Of a DNA stretch of 64,000 bases, positions 60,239 to 64,000 are shown one piece after another (the first letter of the stretch is position 1; every line of letters begins with the position of its first letter). The notes under the pieces were generated by a model that had not been told where the DNA came from, ran no database searches, and saw only the letters and a list, made by a program, of their open reading frames with translations. Origin of the DNA: Herbiconiux gentiana (GTDB lineage Bacteria; Actinomycetota; Actinomycetes; Actinomycetales; Microbacteriaceae); contig NZ_JANTEZ010000002.1 of the NCBI RefSeq assembly GCF_024978135.1, forward strand, positions 186,001 through 250,000, written 5' to 3'. A program made the translations under genes and the position numbers.

Positions 60239-60660
60239 GGCAGGGTGACGCTCACCTGCGCCTTGCCGAGCACCGTCTGTCCGTCGACGGTGACGGTCAG
60301 GTCGATGCGGGCGGTGCCGGCCTCCTCGTCGAGGGTGCCGATCTTCGCGACGACCTCGATCTGCGCGCCGGAGGAGGGGTCGACGACCACGGGGCGCGTG
60401 AAGCGCACCTGGTAGGCGCCGACGCGGGCCGGGTCGCCGACCCAGTCGACGACGGGCTGCACCGCGAGCCCCATGGTGAGCATGCCGTGCGCGAGCACAC
60501 CCGGCAGCCCGACCTCGGCGGCCACGTCGTCGCGGTAGTGGATGGCGTTGAAGTCACCCGAGGCGCCCGCGTACCGCACGAGCGACTCGCGGGTGATGGG
60601 GTACGTGGCGCGAGCGACCTCGTCGCCCTTCTCGTAGCGGTGCACGATCTCGGCGCTCAT
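60235..60660 (-). CDS. hadB: MaoC-type hot-dog (3R)-hydroxyacyl dehydratase, HadB-like
   Basis: A 141-residue single hot-dog domain with the hydratase-2 motif AGASGDFNAIHYRDDVAAEVGLPGVLAHGM, containing the catalytic Asp/His pair. In mycobacteria the homologous HadB pairs with HadA to dehydrate beta-hydroxyacyl-ACP in the FAS-II system. Here its overlapping neighbour is HadA-like, and murB follows, so the cluster looks like the conserved actinobacterial hadA-hadB-murB block. In an organism without mycolic acids the role is likely in other fatty-acid steps. Confidence 0.9.
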   Translation of the reverse strand: MSAEIVHRYEKGDEVARATYPITRESLVRYAGASGDFNAIHYRDDVAAEVGLPGVLAHGMLTMGLAVQPVVDWVGDPARVGAYQVRFTRPVVVDPSSGAQIEVVAKIGTLDEEAGTARIDLTVTVDGQTVLGKAQVSVTLP

Positions 60661-61103
60661 GCGTCTCCCCTCACCACGAGGGTGGAGACCGCGGTGACCA
60701 CGTGCTCCCCCGCCGCGTCCTGGATGGTGGTCTCGGCCACGACCATGGCGTTGCCGCCCAGCGTCTTGACGCTCGTGACCTGCAGCTGCGCGGTCAGCTC
60801 GTCGCCCGCGACGATGGGGCGGGCGTAGTCGAAGCGCTGCTCGCCGTGCACCACGTGGGTGAGCTCGATGCCGGCGTCCTCCTCGGCGAGCAGCTGCGCG
60901 AGCGTGAGCTCCTGCACCACGATCGCGAAGGTCGGCGGCGCGACGACGTCGGCGTAGCCCGCCGTCTGCGCAGCCTCGACGCTGAAGTTGAGGGGGTTCG
61001 TCGAGAAGACGGCGCGGGCGAACTCGCGCACCTTCTCACGGCCCACCAGGTACGACGCGGTCACGGGGAACGCGCGCTCGGTCAGGGCTGGGTTCACTGG
61101 CAC
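60657..61103 (-). CDS. hadA: FAS1-like hot-dog dehydratase subunit, HadA-like
   Basis: A 148-residue hot-dog protein (FAS1-DH-region type). It begins MPVNPALTERAFPVTASYLVGREKVREFARAV and has DVVAPPTFAIVVQELTLAQLL and HVVHGEQRFDYARPIVAGDELTA. It lacks the catalytic Asp/His motif and in characterised HadA-HadB complexes contributes the substrate tunnel. Its stop overlaps the HadB-like ATG, so the two are translated together. Confidence 0.9.
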   Translation of the reverse strand: MPVNPALTERAFPVTASYLVGREKVREFARAVFSTNPLNFSVEAAQTAGYADVVAPPTFAIVVQELTLAQLLAEEDAGIELTHVVHGEQRFDYARPIVAGDELTAQLQVTSVKTLGGNAMVVAETTIQDAAGEHVVTAVSTLVVRGDA

Positions 61104-61257
61104 ACGCCCAGTCTACGGGCGGGGCGCTCGGCGGGCCGGGTAGGGCGGCGCGGGGCCGGGCGGGGCGCTCTGTCGTCCGGCCAAGCGCGGGCGGGCATCC
61201 GGATGCTCGTGCCGCAGGCCGCCCGGCACACCTCGCCGACTCCACTACAGTCGGGAT

Positions 61258-62187
61258 GTGCGACTCGGAGTGCTCGATGTGGGATCCAACACCGTCCACC
61301 TGATCGTCGTGGACGCGCATCCGGGTGCCCGCCCCGTGCCGCAGGCCTCGCACAAGTCGGTGCTGCGGCTCATGCGCTACCTCGAACCCGACGGCTCGAT
61401 CAGCGGCGAGGGTGTGGAGGCCATCGTCGCCGCCATCGCCTCGGCCATGGAGGTCGCGCGCCGCGAGGGCATCGAGGAGCTGCTGCCGATGGCGACCTCA
61501 GCCCTGCGCGAGGCGCGGAACGGCGAGGAGGTGCTGGCGCGCATCCAGGCCGCCACCGGTGTCGCGCTGCGGGTGCTCAGCGGGGAGGACGAGGGGCGGC
61601 TGACCTTCCTCGCCATCCGGCGCTGGTACGGCTGGTCGTCGGGCAACATCCTGCTCTTCGACATCGGCGGCGGGTCGCTCGAGATCGCGGCCGGCAGCGA
61701 CGAGTACCCCGAGGTCGCGGTGTCGCTGCCGCTCGGGGCCGGGCGCACGACCGTGCAGTTCTTCCCCGCCGACCCGCCGACGCCGTCGCAGATGCTCGAG
61801 CTGCGGGCGCACTCGCGTCAGGTGATGAGGGCGGATGCTCTGCCCCTCTTCGCCGGACAGCCCGCCTTCGACCACGTCGTCGGCTCGTCGAAGACGATCC
61901 GCTCGCTCGCACGCCTCGCGGGCTCGACCCGCGCCGGAGCGACCGGCGACATCGTCACACTTCGGCGCTCCGAGCTGAAGGACTGGATCCCGCGCCTCGG
62001 CCAGCTCCCCGCGGAGGCCCGCCAGGCGCTGCCCGGGATCACACCCGACCGCACCTTCCAGATCGTGGCCGGAGCCATCGTGCTGCACTCGGTGATGAAG
62101 CTCTACGACGTCGACGAGCTCGAGGTCTCCCCCTGGGCGCTCCGCGAGGGCATCCTGCTCCGCTACCTCGACGGCCTCGGCGCGTAG
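61258..62187 (+). CDS. Ppx/GppA-family exopolyphosphatase/guanosine pentaphosphatase
   Basis: A 309-residue single-domain-pair Ppx/GppA protein. It has the N-terminal phosphate motif LGVLDVGSNTVHLIVVD, ATSALREARNGEEVLARI, EDEGRLTF and the second phosphate loop LLFDIGGGSLEIAAG with LPLGAGRTT. Such enzymes hydrolyse polyphosphate or pppGpp; short actinobacterial forms vary in activity. The GTG start at 61258 matches the family N-terminus. It is monocistronic and followed by a very long hairpin. Confidence 0.92.
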   Translation: MRLGVLDVGSNTVHLIVVDAHPGARPVPQASHKSVLRLMRYLEPDGSISGEGVEAIVAAIASAMEVARREGIEELLPMATSALREARNGEEVLARIQAATGVALRVLSGEDEGRLTFLAIRRWYGWSSGNILLFDIGGGSLEIAAGSDEYPEVAVSLPLGAGRTTVQFFPADPPTPSQMLELRAHSRQVMRADALPLFAGQPAFDHVVGSSKTIRSLARLAGSTRAGATGDIVTLRRSELKDWIPRLGQLPAEARQALPGITPDRTFQIVAGAIVLHSVMKLYDVDELEVSPWALREGILLRYLDGLGA

Positions 62188-62248
62188 ATCGAGTTTCCCC
62201 TTTCCGCCCTAAAACAGCGTTTTTGGGGCGGAAAGGGGCAACTCGATC
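62187..62248. terminator. Very long bidirectional hairpin
   Basis: A 28-bp stem with two mismatches pairs 62187-62214 with 62221-62248 around a 6-nt loop (cagcgt), flanked by aaaa/tttt at the loop. It begins with the last base of the Ppx/GppA stop and lies between two convergent genes. Confidence 0.85.
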
Positions 62249-62257
62249 AGGGGTGCG

Positions 62258-63079
62258 TCAGCGGGAGACCGCCCAGAGGGCCACTGCGCTGGCCGCGGCC
62301 ACGTTGAGGGAGTCGATGCCGTGCAGCATCGGGATCTGCACCACCGTGTCGGCCGCCGTGAGAGCCTCGGGCGTGAGGCCCTCGCCCTCCGCGCCGAGCA
62401 CGACGGCCACCCGCTCGGGCACCGCGCGCTCGAAGTCCCGCAGGCTCACCGCGTCGGGCGTCAGCGCGAGCGCCGCGATGTGGAACCCGAGCCCGTGCAG
62501 CTGGGGCCCCAGCGTGCTCCACTCCCCCGCGCGCGTCCACGGCACCTGTAGCACGGTGCCCATGCTCACGCGGATCGCGCGCCGGTAGAACGGATCCGAG
62601 CAGCGCGGCGACACCAGCACCGCATCGGCGCCGATCGCCCCCGCCGAGCGGAAGATCGCGCCCACGTTCGTCGGGTCGACGACGTTCTCGATCACGACGA
62701 CGCAGCGCGCATCCGCCAGCAGGGCCGCCGGCTCGGGCAGCGGCGGCCTCGCCATCGACGCGACGAGGCCGCGATGCAGCAGGTAGCCGGTGAGCTCGGC
62801 GAGCAGTTCGCCGGGGCCCACGAAGACGGGGGTGTCCGGATGCCCGGCGGCGGCCAGCGCGGCCACGGCCTCCTCGGCGCTGCCGCCGAGCGCGAGCACC
62901 GAGCGCGGCACATGCCCGGCGGCGAGCGCCCGCTCCAGAATTAGCAGCGACTCGGCGAGGTACAGTCCGTGCTCGCGACCGCGCTGGTCGCGGCGGGAGT
63001 TCTTCAGGGCGACGTCGGTGGTGTGGGCGTAGTCGGTGAGGCGGGGGTCGGCGAGGTCGGCTACGGGGACGACGGGCAT
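62258..63079 (-). CDS. SpoU/TrmH-family RNA methyltransferase
   Basis: A 273-residue SPOUT 2'-O-methyltransferase. An N-terminal RNA-binding domain (about 1-115) precedes the knot domain with motif 1 VVIENVVDPTNVGAIFRSAGAIGADAVLVS (catalytic Arg), motif 2 VVLGAEGEGLTPEAL and motif 3 VQIPMLHGIDSLNVAAASAVALW. It methylates a ribose in rRNA or tRNA with SAM; thiostrepton/tiamulin-resistance-type and TrmH-type members cannot be separated here. Confidence 0.92.
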   Translation of the reverse strand: MPVVPVADLADPRLTDYAHTTDVALKNSRRDQRGREHGLYLAESLLILERALAAGHVPRSVLALGGSAEEAVAALAAAGHPDTPVFVGPGELLAELTGYLLHRGLVASMARPPLPEPAALLADARCVVVIENVVDPTNVGAIFRSAGAIGADAVLVSPRCSDPFYRRAIRVSMGTVLQVPWTRAGEWSTLGPQLHGLGFHIAALALTPDAVSLRDFERAVPERVAVVLGAEGEGLTPEALTAADTVVQIPMLHGIDSLNVAAASAVALWAVSR

Positions 63080-63089
63080 GGAGGGGAGT

Positions 63090-63620
63090 CTAGAGGGGGA
63101 CGGGGCCGGTCGCGGCGGGCGTCAGCCCCGGCGCGGCCGGCCGGCGCGGCGCGTTCAGCGGCCGCGCCAGACGTCGGAGGCCGAGCAGGACGGCTGCGCC
63201 GAGGAGTGCGCCCAGAGTGTTCGTGATCACGTCGTTGACGTCGGCCGTTCGACCGAGATCGGTGACGTACTGCGTCACCTCGATGGTCAGCGTGCTCGCC
63301 AGCGCCACCAGCAGCACGGTGCCGAACCGCGCTCCCGCGAGCACCATCAGCATCCCGAGCGGCAGGAACACGAAGGTGTTCAGCACCGCGTCGATCGCGC
63401 TGGCCGGGCCGTCGAACTGCAGGGGAAGCAGGTTCAGGCGCACGCCGAGTCCCGTGCCGGGGCGGAGCGTCATGAATCCGACCGCCGCCGCCCAGACCAG
63501 CGTCAGCAGCACCACGGGCAGCGGCCGCACCGGCGCCGGGACCACCGCCCGCACCAGCGCCACGATGGTCAGCGTCGCGAGCACCGCGGCGAAGAGCAGG
63601 TTGAGGGCGAGGCCGAACAT
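63090..63620 (-). CDS. VanZ-like membrane protein
   Basis: A 176-residue protein with about five hydrophobic helices of the VanZ family: LRPGTGLGVRLNLLPLQFD, AVLNTFVFLPLGMLMVLAG and LTIEVTQYVTDLGRTADVNDVITNTLGALLGA with the conserved R-x2-D-x-D-D-x3-N. VanZ homologues give low-level teicoplanin resistance in enterococci; in most bacteria the role is unknown. The ATG at 63620 is chosen because it begins the first helix. Confidence 0.9.
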   Translation of the reverse strand: MFGLALNLLFAAVLATLTIVALVRAVVPAPVRPLPVVLLTLVWAAAVGFMTLRPGTGLGVRLNLLPLQFDGPASAIDAVLNTFVFLPLGMLMVLAGARFGTVLLVALASTLTIEVTQYVTDLGRTADVNDVITNTLGALLGAAVLLGLRRLARPLNAPRRPAAPGLTPAATGPVPL

Positions 63621-63716
63621 GCGCCCACCCTGCCAGGGGTGCCGCAGAGCATCCTGAGCACCCCCTGACGGAACGCCGGGCAGCGTGCGCCTGCGGCGCA
63701 GTGCCAGGGTGGGCAC

Positions 63717-64000
63717 ATGCCCGTCATCGAATCGCGCCTGGTCGTGCCCGTCAGCCCCGAGGTCGCCTTCGCCGTGTCGCAGACGACGGGTGAGATCCGG
63801 ATGCGCTGGGACACGTTCATCCGACGGCAGCACCTGCTCGACGGCGCGACGACGCCGGCCAAGGGCGTGCGCACCTTCACCGAGCAGCGCTTCGGGCTGC
63901 GGATGATCAGCGAGTACGTCTCGTACAACCCGCCCTCGAACGTCGGCATGCGGATGACGAAGGGCTCCTGGTTCTTCGAACGGCTCGCCGGCGGCTGGCG
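63717..64000 (+). CDS. SRPBCC-family protein (truncated by window end)
   Basis: The first 94 residues of a protein beginning MPVIESRLVVPVSPEVAFAVSQTTGEIRMRWDTFIRRQHLLDGA, with the strand-helix pattern of polyketide-cyclase/START-like domains. It runs off the right edge. Divergent from the VanZ gene with 96 bp between. The start is the first ATG after the gap; the ligand is unknown. Confidence 0.8.
   Translation, partial: MPVIESRLVVPVSPEVAFAVSQTTGEIRMRWDTFIRRQHLLDGATTPAKGVRTFTEQRFGLRMISEYVSYNPPSNVGMRMTKGSWFFERLAGGW

Overview
The window is 64 kb of high-GC chromosome from an actinobacterium, most likely of the family Microbacteriaceae. The gene content points there: a class Ib nrdHIEF operon, the order tRNA-Trp/secE/nusG/rplK/rplA, a hadA-hadB-murB cluster, araBDA, three secreted cell-wall-binding-repeat-2 (CWB2) proteins, many LacI regulators, ATGA/GTGA gene overlaps and several promoters that look leaderless. 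The species assignment is inference; no 16S rRNA gene is present.

Layout from left to right. 0-4.2 kb: nrdHIEF on the minus strand behind a pair of NrdR boxes 32 bp apart and a perfect DnaA box. 4.2-7.6 kb: a marR/EamA-exporter divergent pair sharing a symmetric operator-promoter, then an M1 metallopeptidase with an odd N-terminus. 7.7-11.7 kb: alditol-oxidase-like protein, cystathionine gamma-synthase and cystathionine beta-synthase. 11.9-15.1 kb: a Pro/Thr repeat membrane protein divergent from a two-component system. 15.1-26.5 kb: an L-arabinose locus, with araBDA, two LacI regulators and a four-gene YtfQRT-YjfF-type sugar importer. 26.5-33.7 kb: an ABC exporter, a second sugar importer without its own ATPase, and a divergent LacI regulator. 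33.7-34.9 kb: rplJ-rplL with an L10-type leader. 35-46 kb: an accessory stretch with a second two-component system, a YqaJ-type nuclease with an alpha/beta hydrolase, a DUF998-like protein, a quinone oxidoreductase, a GNAT enzyme and the three CWB2 proteins. 46.2-48.9 kb: rplA, rplK, nusG, secE and tRNA-Trp. 49-54.8 kb: a PerM-type membrane protein, an aminotransferase, an unusual Ig-like/multi-TM protein and a hydrolase. 54.9-58.6 kb: two convergent DrrAB-type ABC pairs. 58.6-64 kb: SRPBCC protein, murB, hadBA, a Ppx/GppA phosphatase, a SpoU methyltransferase, a VanZ-like protein and a truncated SRPBCC gene.

Two patterns are not explained by ordinary annotation. First, all three CWB2 genes carry a common upstream dyad (consensus ATGAGYARTYNCTRCYYAC), which suggests one regulator for a small cell-surface regulon. 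Second, at least twelve intergenic regions hold short degenerate tandem repeats (8 to about 51 bp), and in seven of them one copy is the 3' end of a neighbouring gene, including its stop codon. Many operons end in long perfect hairpins, and three of these share a GCAAA...CCCT/AGGG...TTTGC design.
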